From NCBI RefSeq assembly GCF_041381155.1, contig NC_091149.1, positions 11,796,609 to 11,860,608 on the forward strand: a stretch of 64,000 bases of DNA, read 5' to 3'. Below the pieces are notes generated by a model. That model was not told the DNA's origin. It made no database searches and worked only from the letters and a program-made list of their open reading frames with translations. Each line of letters opens with the position of its first letter. The first letter of the stretch is position 1. This DNA comes from Argopecten irradians. Lineage: Eukaryota > Mollusca > Bivalvia > Pectinida > Pectinidae. Made by a program: the position numbers and the translations under genes. This document shows positions 10,280 to 21,330 of the stretch, piece after piece.

Positions 10280-11947
10280 GGGGGTTGGCCAGTGAAGATA
10301 ACTAAGCAGAGCAAAAATAAAAATGGCTGCGTTTCCTTGGATACGACACTGTCATAACTGGGGAATGTCTCAGAAACAATTTTCCAAAAAAAACCCCATT
10401 ATTTTGTTTTATTTCAAATGCATGCTTTTTAACATGCATTGTCAGCTTTAACATCGGACAGTAAAATGTTTTGGGATTTTTTTTACAAGGCGTTGGTGAA
10501 ATCGTCAGCCGTTTCCCGGGAGTCACGTGAGATCACCAAGGAATTAGCAGCCAAGTCAAAATCCAGCCACGGCCGTCTATATCAACGAACACTCAGAGGG
10601 ACCAGGCTAAACCAGACAATAAGCCCTTTCAGAAGAAGGCCCCATTTATAGGAGGAAGAAGTAGTGGCCGATCCAACTCTTTCTGGGGACGCAAAGGAGC
10701 CCAAAAAATTCTTTAAAGATAGGTTTATTACCTTCATTACAGGTAAACAAAAATCTAGACGCAATACCTCTGATTCTGTAAATAGTAACAAACGAACCTC
10801 CAGCCGAGTTCAACATGGATTTAAACCTCGTTCATCTAGAAATAAAGTCTTTCTTTTCGGTAATTGAAACAAACCAATAGGAGGTCGTTTAAGACATTTC
10901 ATAGACAACTGGAAAGTTATCACTCTGGACCCTCGGGTTCTGGAAATGGTACATGAGATAAAAATTCCACTGGTTAAAGAACCCTTTCAAAATCGGATCC
11001 CATCATCATGGGTGGAGGTCAGGACGCACATAGGTACAAACCATGTTGGAGAAGAACGTGATTGATCAGTTTCTAAGCCCTGTATTCTTGGTTCCAAGGA
11101 AGGACGTGGGAAATCGTCTAGTAATAAATCTATAGAGACTGACCTCGTGTGTGGAGTATCAGCATTTTCAGATGGAGGGGGCACGGTCTCTAAAGACGCT
11201 GATTCAGAAGGGCGACTTTATGGTAAACCTATACCCAAATGACGCTTAATTCACAGTACCAGTCCATCCAACTCTTCAGGAATTTCTGAAGTTCCTTTGG
11301 GGGGGGGGGACCAAATATACATGTTTGTGGAGATGCCTTTTGGGCTAGCTCCAGGGCCCCGGTTCTTCTGAACCAAACTGATGAAACCAGTTGTAGTCCT
11401 CATGAAAAGGATAGGTGTCCGAATGGCAATTTACTTGGACGACATGATTCTTGTGAATCAATCCAAGGAAAATCTCCTCATAGACATACTCTCTGAAATT
11501 CCTGTTGGACCAACTCGGATTTCTGATAAACACTGAGAAATCAGTTTGGATCCCTACTCACGAGATAGAAGTTTTAGGCTATCTAGTCAACTCAATGGAA
11601 ATGACATTGTCACTACCTCAAACGAAGGTGTCAAAGGTCATCGACAAGTGTCATCATTTGTTGACAAACAAAATAGTTACAGTGAGGGAGATGTCAGAGA
11701 CCTTGGGTCACATGACCTCGACCTTGCAAGCGGTGACTTACATACACTGATGAAATTTTCAATTAAGAATAGAATAGGTATAATATTTGTATTGGTGTTC
11801 CTGGTATTTATTCGCCTTTCTTATTCTGTAAGACGCATGATGTGAAACAAAAGGTAGCTGCCTTTGTAGTAAATTCTAAACGAATATTGTTCTAATGATA
11901 TATTTATCATCCCATGTTTGTTACTTTCAAAAACATATACACGGTTG

Positions 11948-12215
11948 ATGTACAGTAACTGGGCGAACAACGCCCAGTTTTTAACGCCACAAGTTTTCAT
12001 AGATACGGAAAAACTTGCGAGGTACTTTATAAACATTTACAACATGATAACATTAATGTATAGTACTAGAGTTCGTTTTTATGCTTTATGTATGTTTAGA
12101 TGAAACACCAGAAAAAGTCACTTTATAATTACACGACCAATATCACTGTAAAAATTTGATCGGATTTCTTTTACATGTAAGACGTATCAAGCTGATGGCA
12201 AAATACGTTTTTGAG
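11948..12215 (+). repeat. Rep-D half copy
   Basis: Shares with the full foldback copy the series cagtaactgggcgaac, gatacgg...ggtactttataaac, and the tttttatgctttatgtatgt plus ttagatg stretch. Only one arm is clear. It follows the truncated DIRS fossil. Confidence 0.5.
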
Positions 12216-13092
12216 ATTGTAAATGCGTTATATCATATCCTAACCCTGGACACCACCAGACCATTCGTTATGAGGCAGCCAAGGTGTGAACCAGTTCGCA
12301 CAATAAGGTCAGGACAGCTCCTTCCTTTCCCGTAGTCTCCAAACTGCCCCGCGCCCTAAGCGATTCGCTATACAATTCAATTCTTTTATTACACTCAGAT
12401 ACACTATTGTGTATAACAAGAGGTCATACATATATAATTCAATTTTAAAGCATGACAGGCAAAATTAAGATGCATTATTTGTATAAAGATTCAAACTTTT
12501 ACAAACAAAATTCAGTATATACACCTTTTTAATTCCTGGCTAGGTAAACTTTGTTAGGTTCTCCCTCGCTATGTGCTGTTTTTTTATTTTTGATTCTTAA
12601 AACTACATATTTTATTATTATTATTATTATTTATTATGCTCCATACAATATGTATACACCTTCAATTTGTATTTTACTTTTATTTACTATTTTTATTAAT
12701 CCCTATATTAGATATGCTCTGGTTTTCAACTATTTTCATTGGCTAATATTTGGTCACGTGACGTTCAATATACACCGAGCTAATATTCCTTGGTGAACGT
12801 CATTGTACAAACGCTGCGTTCTTCAGGGTGCCGTTCTTTGACCAACGTTTATCTTATATTTAATATGAAACGTCAGATATTGTTTCATTTTTTGAAGAAA
12901 CGAATTATCTTATTTAAAAATTAAGAACCTTTGTTTCGGTCCATATGGTATTTATATCACCCCTTGTATATCTCATTATTTTATCATATTATTGTTAGCC
13001 TGTTTCATATTTGTTGTAATGAGATCTCTGGTTATGATTTTGTTCCTCATATATGAAACGACATAAACTCCTTGTATTGTGTACTCAATGTT
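12216..13092. other. No gene seen; short microsatellite
   Basis: AT-rich sequence 3' of MCT-1. A (TTA)n run lies at about 12609-12637. The 81-codon plus-strand ORF at 12551-12796 is low-complexity and hydrophobic and not supported as a gene. Confidence 0.4.
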
Positions 13093-13304
13093 TTATTCTG
13101 AACATGGTATTTGAGGTTCGGTGGTGTTATTAATTTGAGCTTTAGATGTTTGATTCTCCTTCAGTTTACGTCGTTTTGATTGTCTCTGTTTTTCCCATGT
13201 TATGATTCTCCTCAGCGGAATACAGATGATCCCAGCTAGGGTAATAAGTCCCCCAGCGAAGTAAAAGGTATCATTATAGTTGCCAGATGCATCTGCCAAG
13301 GAAC
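13093..13304 (-). CDS. MCT-1 coding exon 6 with stop
   Basis: Encodes TM12 (FYFAGGLITLAGIICIPL) and a basic C-terminal tail ending PQIPCSE. Acceptor tctattgcag. The TAA stop at 13095-13093 lies inside the hexamer AATAAA (13097-13092). Confidence 0.88.
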
Positions 13305-16300
13305 CTGCAATAGATTAAATATATGTAAAATCTCCGTGATTGAACAAAAGACGCGAAACCGTATAATGCAACAAACGGTTTTTTGGCCAATAATTCAGAA
13401 AGCCTAAACAGTGTGCCAAAAGCAATTATTAAAAGTCGGTCTTCAAAATTAACTTAAATATAGAAAATAATCATAAACGAATAAACGGCAAAAAATATTT
13501 GTCTGTGTCATATCATTTTTATTAATCATTAACGTATTTTATTGTTTTTTTATATCTTAATAGCGCACTCTTAATATTTCAGAACAATTAAGACTTGTTC
13601 ACTGAGTCTTGTGTGATTTGGGAGCCTGCAGTATGTTTCTGTTGTATCTACTCTACCACTTACCTGCGATAGGTAAACCTGCTATAATGGCAATTCCAAT
13701 TATCATGTTTAACATTCCGAATCCATTAGAGAGTCTCTCAAGACCCTTTATTTCCACCATCAGTATCGAATTTAATAGTTCGAAAGCACCTGTAAAAATA
13801 ATTTTTAACACAAAGTCGATCAGTCTAGCTAAAGGTTCAGTAACTGGGCGAAAATTTGACATTATTTATTTTTTAGTACTCTATTGAAAACCATAAGTTT
13901 TAATGAATTAAGCTGTGAAAATCATTCAAATGAACAGAGAAACATATAAGATACCTTATAATTGTTGGTTACAACACAGAACTTATGCAACGTAAAATTC
14001 TTGTTTTTATTATTATTATTTCTGTTTAGATGGAAACATACCTGCAGAACTTACTTTCAGACTACTAATAACACTGCAAAGATGTGAAATGAAATTTTAG
14101 ATCACAATTTTGCTTCATGGGCTAAGCGCATGTACTCATTTCACAACATGTAAATATATAATGTTTTTTTTGGCAGTACTGCCAACAATTATTTTCAGCT
14201 CTTTTTGATCTTAGTATTTAGTCACCAGACTCCATCAATGTCACACGACTCCATCAATGTAAGTAATTAGCCTAAATGTTTATAGTCACACGACTCCATC
14301 ACTGTAAGTAATTAGCCTAAAGGTTTATAATCACAGGACTCCATCAATGTACGTAATTAGCCTAAAGATTTATAGTCACACGACTCCATCAATGTATGTA
14401 ATTAGCCTAAAGGTTTATAGTCACACGACTCCATCAATGTACGTCATTAGACTAAAGGATGGAGTCACTAGACTTCGTAAATGTATGTACTTAACATCCC
14501 ACCTACCTATCATTGTTCCAAACACTACAGAATAGAGAACCAGTATCCCAAACAAGTGGTAGAACGGTACAAAGAATGTGGCGAGACCTCCGAGTACTAG
14601 TATGATATTGTTTGTCAGTATGTTGTCAACACACGGTATGTCTATAATGAACCCGAACAGAACATTGGATATGGTATTACATATCCCTATCACAGATATC
14701 AATAATGCTCCCTCTCCTGCTGTCACACCGAGGTCCATGGTTAGGGCCGGCAGACAGTTGAACGGGATGAGATGTCCTGTAACAAACAACGAAGTCATCG
14801 AGCACACGGAATGAAAAGTTCTGTAAGTCCTGTAACAAACGTAATGATCGAGTACACTGGATCAAAATTCTCTAACAAACACACGTACCATCGAATACAC
14901 GGAATGAAACAAACAAACGAACGCAGTTATCCAGTACAGTGGTCCCTCAGTAATCTAGACACCTTCGTTCCAAGCCTTAAACCGTCCGAAATAAGAATTT
15001 TAATCAATTTTAAAATTGCCATGTACGAGTTACTCCCCTTCACTTTGTAATCGATGATGGGTTTGATACTTCATTTGTTATATTTCAAAGGGTATTTTAT
15101 GTTATTACATAACGAATATGGATAAACCTATTACTTTTTTGAAAGACGAAACTACAAGCCACCGTTGCTTGTGTACGATGTATGCCAGTATATCTACATA
15201 TATCACTATCACTCTTGATCTGTGGTACGGCAAATACACGGAATGTAAAGCCCGTTAACGATCAAACTTAGTCATAGAGTTTTTGTTTGTTTGTTTGTTT
15301 GTTTGATTTATTAACGTCCTATTAACAGCTATGGTCATGTAAGGACGGCCTCCCATGTATGCGGTGTGTTGCGTGTATGTTGTGCGAGGTGAGTGTACTG
15401 GGCGACTGCGGTATGTTCGTGTTGTGTCTTCTTGTATAGTGGAACTGTTGCCCTTTTTATAGTGCTATATCACTGAAGCATGCCGCCGAAGACACCGAGC
15501 AACACACCCCACCCGGTCACATTATACTGACAACGGGCGAACCAGTCGTCCCACTCCCTGTATGCTGAACGCTAAGCAGGAGCAGAAACTACCACTTTTA
15601 TGGACTTTGGTGTGTCTCGGCCAGGGGACAGAACCCAGAGCCTTCCTCACAGGGGCGAACGCTCAACTCAAGGCCAAAAGTGAGGCGGTGCCAAGGTAAG
15701 CATTAGGAAAGATAAAGTCAGTTAGGAAGAAGAGTGGCCCTGCAGGTAGGGCGTTAGAATTGTACCTGCTGCCCCTATTGCATGATCGTAAAAGGCGACT
15801 AAATTTAGGATCTTATCTTTTCTATTCTTCCTAACTGACTTTGTCTTTCCTAATGCCTCCCTTGGCACCGCCTCACTTTTGGCCTTGAGTTGAGCGTTCG
15901 CCCCTGTGAGGAAGGCTATGGGTTCTGTCCCCTTGCCGAGACACACCAAAGTCTATAAAAGTGGTAGTTTCTGCTCCTGCTTAGCGTTCAGCATACAGGG
16001 AGTGGGACGACTGGTTCGCCCGTTGTCAGTATAATGTGACCGGGTGGGGTGTGTTGCTTGGTGTCTTCGGCGGCATGCTTCAGTGATATAGCACTATAAA
16101 AAGGGCAACAGTTCCACTATACAAGAAGACACAACACAAACATATCGCAGTCTCCCAGTACACTCACCTCGCACAACATACACGCAACACACTGCATACA
16201 TGGGAGGCCGTCCTTACATGACCATAGCTGTTAATAGGACGTTAATAAATCAAACAAACAAACAAACAAGGAAGAAGAGAAAAGATAAGATCCTAAATTT

Positions 16301-19300
16301 AGTCGCCTTTTACGATCATGCAATAGGGGCAGCAGGTACAATTCTAACGCCCTATCTGCAGGGTAGAGTCATAGAGTACACAGAAAAAGTACACAGAAAG
16401 AAAAGTCCTTTAACACACAAACGTAGGCATCGCGTACACGGAATGAAAAATCCTGTAACTAACAAACATAATCATCGAGTACATGAAATGAAAACTGTAA
16501 CTAATAAGCGTCGTCATCAAATACACGGAATGGAAAATCCTGTAACTAACAAACGTAATCATCGAGTACACGGAATGAAAAATCCTGTAACTAACAAACA
16601 TAATCATCGAGTACACGGAATGAAAACTATGACTTATAAGCGTCGTCATCCAATACACGGAATGAAAAATCATGTAACAAACAAACATAATCATCGAATA
16701 CATGAAATGAAAAATCCTGTAACTAACAAACGTAATCATCGAGTACACGGAATGAAAAATCCTGTAACTAACAAACATAATCATCGAGTACACGGAATGA
16801 AAACTGTGACTAATAAGCGTCGTCATCCAATACACGGAATGAAAAATCCTGTAACAAACAAACATAATCATCGAGTACATGAAATGAAAAATCCTGTAAC
16901 TAACAAACGTAATCATCGAGTACACGGAATGAAAAATCCTGTAACTAACAAACGTAATCATCGAGTACACGGAATGAAAAATCCTGTAACTAACAAACGT
17001 AATCATCGAGTACACGGAATGAAAAATCCTGTAACTAACAAACGTAATCATCGAGTACACGGAATGAAAAATCCTGTAACTAACAAACGTAGCCTACTAC
17101 GTAGCAAGGTCAAAAGTGAACTGTTGTCGAGGGGACGTTAGGAAGCAAAACTGAATACTAAACAGGAGCTAGTGGTATAATACTTAACATAATCAAGTTG
17201 CCAGTTTTATATACATACCTACAGACACTAGAAAACAGGACGTGGAATACAATATGAAGGACGGACTCGCCAGTATGGAACAGTCAAATGTCTTTCCGAA
17301 CGACACACGTTTGTCTTTAATAGTCAGCGTTTCATCAGATTTATGCTTGGTAGTGTCTTTGACTTTCAGTGGGTAATCTGGTCTGTAGAAGGAGGCAAAG
17401 ACTATTCCATTTAATACCACTCCCGTGATGATCCACATGGCGCCCTGCCATCCGAACGTTTCCTGGAGGTAAACAGACAACGGGGCGAACACAAATCCAC
17501 CAATACCTGATCCACAAGTGGCGATTCCGGTGGCTAGGGCCCGGCGTCGCTCGAAGTAGAAACTTACTATTACTATAGTGGGAGTATACATAAGTCCGAA
17601 TCCAACACCTGTAAAATAAAGACATTTTTCACCAAAAAATTTAAGTGACATGATGTATGATTGAACGAAGTTATACGAAATAACTATCACTTAATGTTAT
17701 AAGGTTGAGTGGTTTGATTCTGTTGAACGCCATGTTACTAGTAAATGTAAGGGTCATTTAAGGACGGTCTGTTATGTGTGGAATGTGCTGCAGTGTATGA
17801 ATGTCACCTTACTGTCATTTTTTATAGTGATATGTTTGTTTGTTTGATAACGTCAAATTAACAGCTATGGTCATGTAAGGACGGCCTCCCATGTATGCGG
17901 TGTGTTGCGTGTATGTTGTGCGAGGTGCGTGTTTTGGGAGACTGCGGTATATTCATGTTGTGTCTTCTTTGCTTTATCGCTAAAGCATATCTCTTTGAAG
18001 CATTCCGCCGAAGACACCGAACAATTTAAAATGGGCAGATGTTGCTGTTTTCATTTCAACAAATTTTATTGCAAATAATATGCAAATGGATTTGGCAACA
18101 GGCAAAGCCTATATTAGCCATCTCAAAACAAATCCGGTATAGTACAATTATCGACAAAATATTTTAACATTTAACATAACATTATGAATGAATATTATTA
18201 TTAGATGTTGCTGTTGGTGCATGTGCAATCAGTACTTCATTCCAAATAGGACATAGTACGGATTGTTTTCGGAATGGAATTATTTTTTTCAATATTCTTA
18301 TCCTGTAAAATTAGAAGCTCAAAATTTTTCAGTGGTGGTAATGGTGTAATGATTGTAACTTTTGTAACTAAAGAAAAAAATACTAATTCGTCTGCTCCTT
18401 GTTTTGATAGAGAGAAATACCATTTTTCGGCGATGTATCATCTTTAAGATAGTTTATAAAACCTGAGTATACTGTAATCACCTCCGATGACGCCGTACAG
18501 AAGAATCATGACGTCCAGATTAGGAGAGAAGGTGGAAAGAAACAAACCGGTACTGGCGATGAAGATTCCGACAATGGTGACCCTCCGACAACCGTATCTG
18601 TTAACAGACGCCCCAGCCACTGGACCTGGGAAACACAAACTTTGTCAACTGTTAATGTTTAATGGTGACCATTTATTTCAAAGTCTTTTAAACCAGAGTA
18701 TATTCGTAATAATATAGTATTTTTATGCAATGATACAGATTTTTGGATAAATAGAAGCTGATTGCCAAGCCGAACCGCTGAAATACCAAAATTATCGATG
18801 ACGGTAATGACATCACAATTAAAAAAGAGAAACAACTTTTTTTCAGTTGTTCTTTAAGCTTATTTTATAGGAAATAATGATTTTTGAATTCATGTTTTAA
18901 CACGAAAATATTTTATAAATACAAGTATGAATATCTGTCATTGATGTGCCTTGTTGAGATGTGATGATTTAAAACTGTAAATATTTCCTTTATTTGACAT
19001 GTCTGGAATTTCCAGCTGGGGTGATTATCAAAATGTTCATATTATATTCTTTAAATATAATCTTATGAAATCCGCAGATTTACTGATACACTTAAAGCAG
19101 TATGATACAATGTAAATAGATTGAAACAACAAGAGATACCTAACAAACAAGATAGTCCATTGATGATGGAGCTGAGAAGCATAGTTTTAGCGTTACTTCC
19201 TCCGAAATATGTCAGGAAGACAGGATAGAAGACACCGATGGTATAACAGACGCCATCAACGAGGAAGTTCAGCATGAAGGACGAGAAGGTGACCACCCAG

Positions 19301-19359
19301 CCCCACCCTCCGTCCAAATTAGGTACTGGCTTCGGCTTGCCCGTGACTGTCGGTATCAT
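13093..19359 (-). CDS. MCT-1: SLC16/monocarboxylate-transporter-like protein (six coding exons, 453 aa)
   Basis: Spliced CDS: 19359-19140, 18625-18482, 17608-17219, 14776-14507, 13789-13664, 13304-13093 (1,362 nt). All introns are GT-AG and phase 1. The product is a major-facilitator permease of the MCT (SLC16) family, predicted 12 TM, proton- or facilitated-type transport of small carboxylates or related solutes. Visible signatures are DGGWGW at residues 16-21 (TM1), RYGCRR after TM2, and SFYFERRRALATG at 137-149 (TM4/5). The hydrophilic loop at about 188-225 corresponds to the TM6-7 loop. In TM8 the usual Arg is replaced by Asn289 (NTISN), whereas MCT-2 has Arg there. The closest human relatives by motif are the MCT12/14-type members, but orthology was not tested. 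The C-terminal tail is short and basic. Tandem paralogue of MCT-2. Confidence 0.88.
13664..13789 (-). CDS. MCT-1 coding exon 5 (126 nt)
   Basis: Encodes ...GLERLSNGFGMLNMIIG..., the TM10-11 region typical of MCTs. Acceptor tttttacag, donor gtaagt. Same length as MCT-2 exon 5. Confidence 0.88.
13835..14195 (+). repeat. Rep-D half copy in MCT-1 intron 4
   Basis: Shares cagtaactgggcgaaa, attgaaaaccata, agctgtgaaaatcattc and ggcagtactgcc with the full copy at 5990-6855. Confidence 0.55.
14215..14500. repeat. Minisatellite, 45-bp unit, MCT-1 intron 4
   Basis: About six units of cacgactccatcaatgtaag, then taattagcctaaa, then ggtttatagtca. The last, degenerate unit ends a few bases from the exon 4 donor at 14506. 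Frames of 15 residues repeat through it (MYVISLK...); not coding. Confidence 0.85.
14507..14776 (-). CDS. MCT-1 coding exon 4 (270 nt)
   Basis: Encodes TM7-TM10 (GHLIPFNCLPALTMDLGV ... VLYSVVFGTMIG). Acceptor tttgttacag, donor gtaggt. It is flanked on both sides by 45-bp minisatellites. Same length as MCT-2 exon 4. Confidence 0.9.
15281..16366 (-). repeat. Rep-A, complete host copy carrying a nested Rep-A
   Basis: Minus-strand Rep-A made of 15281-15734 and 16280-16366. It is bordered by agtcatagag at 15270-15279 and 16367-16376, a target-site duplication in the minisatellite. It has a (CAAA)n-type 3' tail. The pieces are separated by the plus-strand copy at 15735-16268. Confidence 0.85.
15735..16268 (+). 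repeat. Rep-A reference copy (534 bp), nested insertion
   Basis: Inserted into the copy above; aggaagaagag at 15724-15734 is duplicated at 16269-16279. It begins tggccctgcaggtagggcgt and ends in (caaa)n. Variable-length duplications and a simple-repeat 3' tail indicate LINE-mediated retroposition, so the family behaves as a SINE. No clear A/B box was seen in the head, so the origin of the head is open. Confidence 0.85.
17219..17608 (-). CDS. MCT-1 coding exon 3 (390 nt)
   Basis: Encodes TM4-TM7 including the family motif FERRRALATG and [13 protein letters not shown], plus the charged central loop. Acceptor attttacag, donor gtatgt. Confidence 0.9.
17829..18030 (-). repeat. Rep-A fragment, MCT-1 intron 2
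   Basis: Minus-strand 3' part: tttgtttgtttgataacgtc through gggagactgcggtatattca to gaagacaccgaaca. A more degenerate similar stretch (17700-17828, ggtcatttaaggacggtctg) lies just before it. Confidence 0.7.
18031..18481. other. MCT-1 intron 2, no further feature
   Basis: AT-rich intronic sequence; nothing recognised. Intron 1 (18626-19139) likewise shows only AT-rich sequence. Confidence 0.4.
18482..18625 (-). CDS. MCT-1 coding exon 2 (144 nt)
   Basis: Encodes the PVAGASVNRYGCRR loop and TM3-TM4 start (TFSPNLDVMILLYGVIG). Acceptor gtgtttcccag, donor gtgatt. Same length and phase as MCT-2 exon 2. Confidence 0.88.
19140..19359 (-). CDS. MCT-1 coding exon 1
   Basis: Encodes residues 1-73, with the TM1 signature DGGWGWVVTF and most of TM2. 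The start codon is at 19359-19357. The donor after TTA G is gtatct. An acceptor-like tgtatgtttaag lies 8 bp upstream of the ATG, so the 5' UTR may be split. Confidence 0.85.
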
Positions 19360-20863
19360 CGTATAGTCTTAAACATACAGTATAAGAATGTTATTACATT
19401 TACATTATATCTACATAATGTAGTTATTATATCTACTTCTACTACTAATAAAAATACTGTTCAATGTATCTTCAAAATTCCAACTGTTCTGAATTCAAAA
19501 TGATTGTTTTAGTGTTCACGCAAAATTAATATATTGTATCTTACTTACTTTAGGAGAAAATAATTTTTTGTGTCCCTGATCTCCCGATGCAAATATTCAC
19601 TATTGCCATACTTTGAAGGTCTTAATCAATACGGTGTTTATTCCCGTTGAAAACAAGCGTTCTGAGGCCCTTCGACTTTGCTCATTTAAATTCAATAAAA
19701 AAGCGGAACAATATCAATAAACAATGCATTTTCATAAATCATATCGTCATTAGTCGTGCATAGAACGAACTCGATACCAGGTAATAAGAATTTCCTGTAA
19801 CAGTTGCGATAGGAAAATATTACGATGTCAATAAATAAATGTTTGATTTCTTTATTTTGATTCCCATTTCTAAATTTGATGATTTGATCCCAAATACGCA
19901 TGAAGTAGGAATGAATGAACCGTCAGTCTGTTCCGCCAAAAAGTGACGTCTCAATCACCAGAATGACGTCGCTTATTAAATATATTTCCCACGGTAGTAA
20001 ACACCCATTCCTTTAGTGATTGCATCTTTTCTTGATCATCAAAGAAGCGTCTCGCATTTAGCGAAATCATAGAATCAAACCGGCAATTTGCTTTCGTTTT
20101 GAATGTCATCTCCATGTTAGGAAATGGTTACCCGATAAACAAAATACGCGGTCACTATATTACAATACAAGTTTTATTTTGGGGTCGACACGGAAAGACG
20201 AGATGATTCGGCAAAACCTCGTCATCTCATGATCATCTGATCGCACAAACGATACCAGCATCGATGTTGGTTACAGCAAATTGAAAAAGTCCAACGTTGG
20301 AAATATGGGTTTGTACATTCATTATTTACATAAACTAGTAATTAAAACAAATGATTAATTTTATCTAGAAAGATAATAATTTGCAAATTCCATACACCAC
20401 CTGCAAGGAGACGTCCAAGGCCTATCGCTTTCTACGATACACTCGGTTGTTGTATTAAATTACTAAACCTCCATCGATCATTTGATCCAGATATATTTGT
20501 CTTCGATAGCTACATTTTATGAATATACAGAAGGAACATGTGTACAAGATCAAAACCCACTTCAACTGCTATTCCGGGACCGTAAAATTTATTCTTGGTC
20601 ACATCAGCCCAAGCACAGGGGCACGCAAATTACCATCACGTCAAAGTGTTGCTTTGTACGTCATGTCAACATTATCGAAAAATGAATAATATATTATGTA
20701 AATATCGGTTAGCTTAATAATGATAAAACATTGGTATAAGCAAAATGATTGATTACCTGCGATGATTAAAAATGAACAAACCACTTATGAATTAGCCATA
20801 TTTATCTATGATGTCTTAGTTGAGAGGGCACTATTGCCTCATAGAAGTGTCGAAAGACGTAAT
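19360..20863. other. MCT-1 upstream region, no gene seen
   Basis: AT-rich. Short ORFs at 19692-19901 and 20482-20685 have no domain. It contains a half hairpin repeat at 20166-20245 (listed separately). Confidence 0.4.
20166..20245. repeat. Hairpin-repeat half copy (relative of 42711-42805)
   Basis: Contains ttttggggtcgacacggaaa, then gacgagatgat and ctcgtcatctcatgatc. The 42.7-kb copy has tcgacacggaaagctaggat and the inverted end tcatctcggctttcc. The same short foldback family is inferred. Confidence 0.45.
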
Positions 20864-21175
20864 AGTGCACTGCATTTGTCCACGAAATAGTGCACTGCAT
20901 TTGTCCACGAAATAGTGCACTGCATTTGTCCACGAAATAGCCCATTGCCTTTGTCCACGAAATAGTGCACTGCATTTGTCCACGAAATAGCCCATTGCCT
21001 TTGTCCATGAAATTGTGCACTGCATTTGTTTACGAATTAGTACACTGCCTTTGTCCACGAAATAGCCCACTGCCTTTGTCTATGAAAAAGTGCACTGCAT
21101 TTGTACATAAAATAGTGCACTGCCTTTGTCCACGAAATAGTGCACTGCCTTTGTCCACGAAATAACCCACTGCCT
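20864..21175. repeat. Minisatellite, 25-bp unit
   Basis: About 12 units of gtgcactgcatttgtccacg + aaata with variants (cccattgcctttgtcc). The period is not divisible by three, so ORFs here cycle through frames and repeat every 75 bp. Confidence 0.9.
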
Positions 21176-21330
21176 TTACTAAAAGTACGCTAGTTTCAAA
21201 ACCACCATTGTTACAGTCTATTGTATTGGTCCCGGTTAGCAGACAGAACCACGATGCCATGGAAACACTGCCTTTGCTAAAATAGTTTCAAAACCACCAT
21301 TGTTACAGACTATTATGTTAGCAGGCAGAA
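21165..21330. repeat. Short tandem duplication (~80 bp)
   Basis: The stretch agtttcaaaaccaccattgt + tacag occurs twice (about 21191 and 21277), each followed by a gcag-acagaacca-like segment. It abuts the 25-bp array. Confidence 0.6.

Larger units (their letters stand above)
9561..10447. mobile_element. TTAA-flanked non-autonomous element (TTAA-2, 887 bp) inside the DIRS fossil
   Basis: Flanked by TTAA at 9557-9560 and 10448-10451. The terminal inverted repeats are agctgacaatgca / tgcattgtcagct. Similarity between the two arms continues inward about 200 bp (agccatttttgtttttcgct against agccatttttatttttgctc). Each arm then has a TATA-like box pointing inward. TTAA duplication points to the piggyBac superfamily; no transposase was recognised. 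Confidence 0.7.
8460..11755 (+). mobile_element. DIRS-like retroelement fossil (gag-like and RT parts), broken
   Basis: A gag-like frame (8678-9355) has a serine/arginine-rich and basic stretch followed by a DIRS-type region containing DKYPVPKN. A reverse-transcriptase region of DIRS type follows from about 11050 to 11750, with YLDD encoded near 11432-11443. RNase H and tyrosine-recombinase domains were not seen before the sequence passes into other repeats near 11755. The element is broken, with several interruptions, and carries the 9561-10447 TTAA element, so it predates that insertion. It looks old and inactive. Terminal repeats were not identified. Confidence 0.7.
14777..17100. repeat. 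Minisatellite, 45-bp unit (with 39-bp variants), MCT-1 intron 3
   Basis: Units read aatcatcgagtacacggaat, then gaaaaatcctgtaactaaca, then aacgt. A degenerate block begins at the exon 4 acceptor (14777-14920) and a fresher array occupies 16370-17100. A Rep-A insertion (15281-16366) splits the array. On the minus strand each unit contains tttgttagttacagga, close to the true exon 4 acceptor tttgttacagga. The 313-codon plus-strand ORF is made of this repeat and is not a gene. Confidence 0.85.

Noticed and set aside
14215-17100. CRISPR-like array of regular 45-bp repeats
   Set aside because: The whole unit is repeated with no unique spacers, in a eukaryotic intron; it is a minisatellite.
16200-17141. 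313-codon plus-strand ORF (NKRNHRVHGMKNPVT repeats)
   Set aside because: It is a read-through of a 45-bp minisatellite (divisible by three) joined to Rep-A sequence, antisense to an intron of MCT-1.
20802-21260. ORFs with CTISWTKAMGYFVDK-like repeats
   Set aside because: A 25-bp tandem repeat cycling through frames; no independent support.
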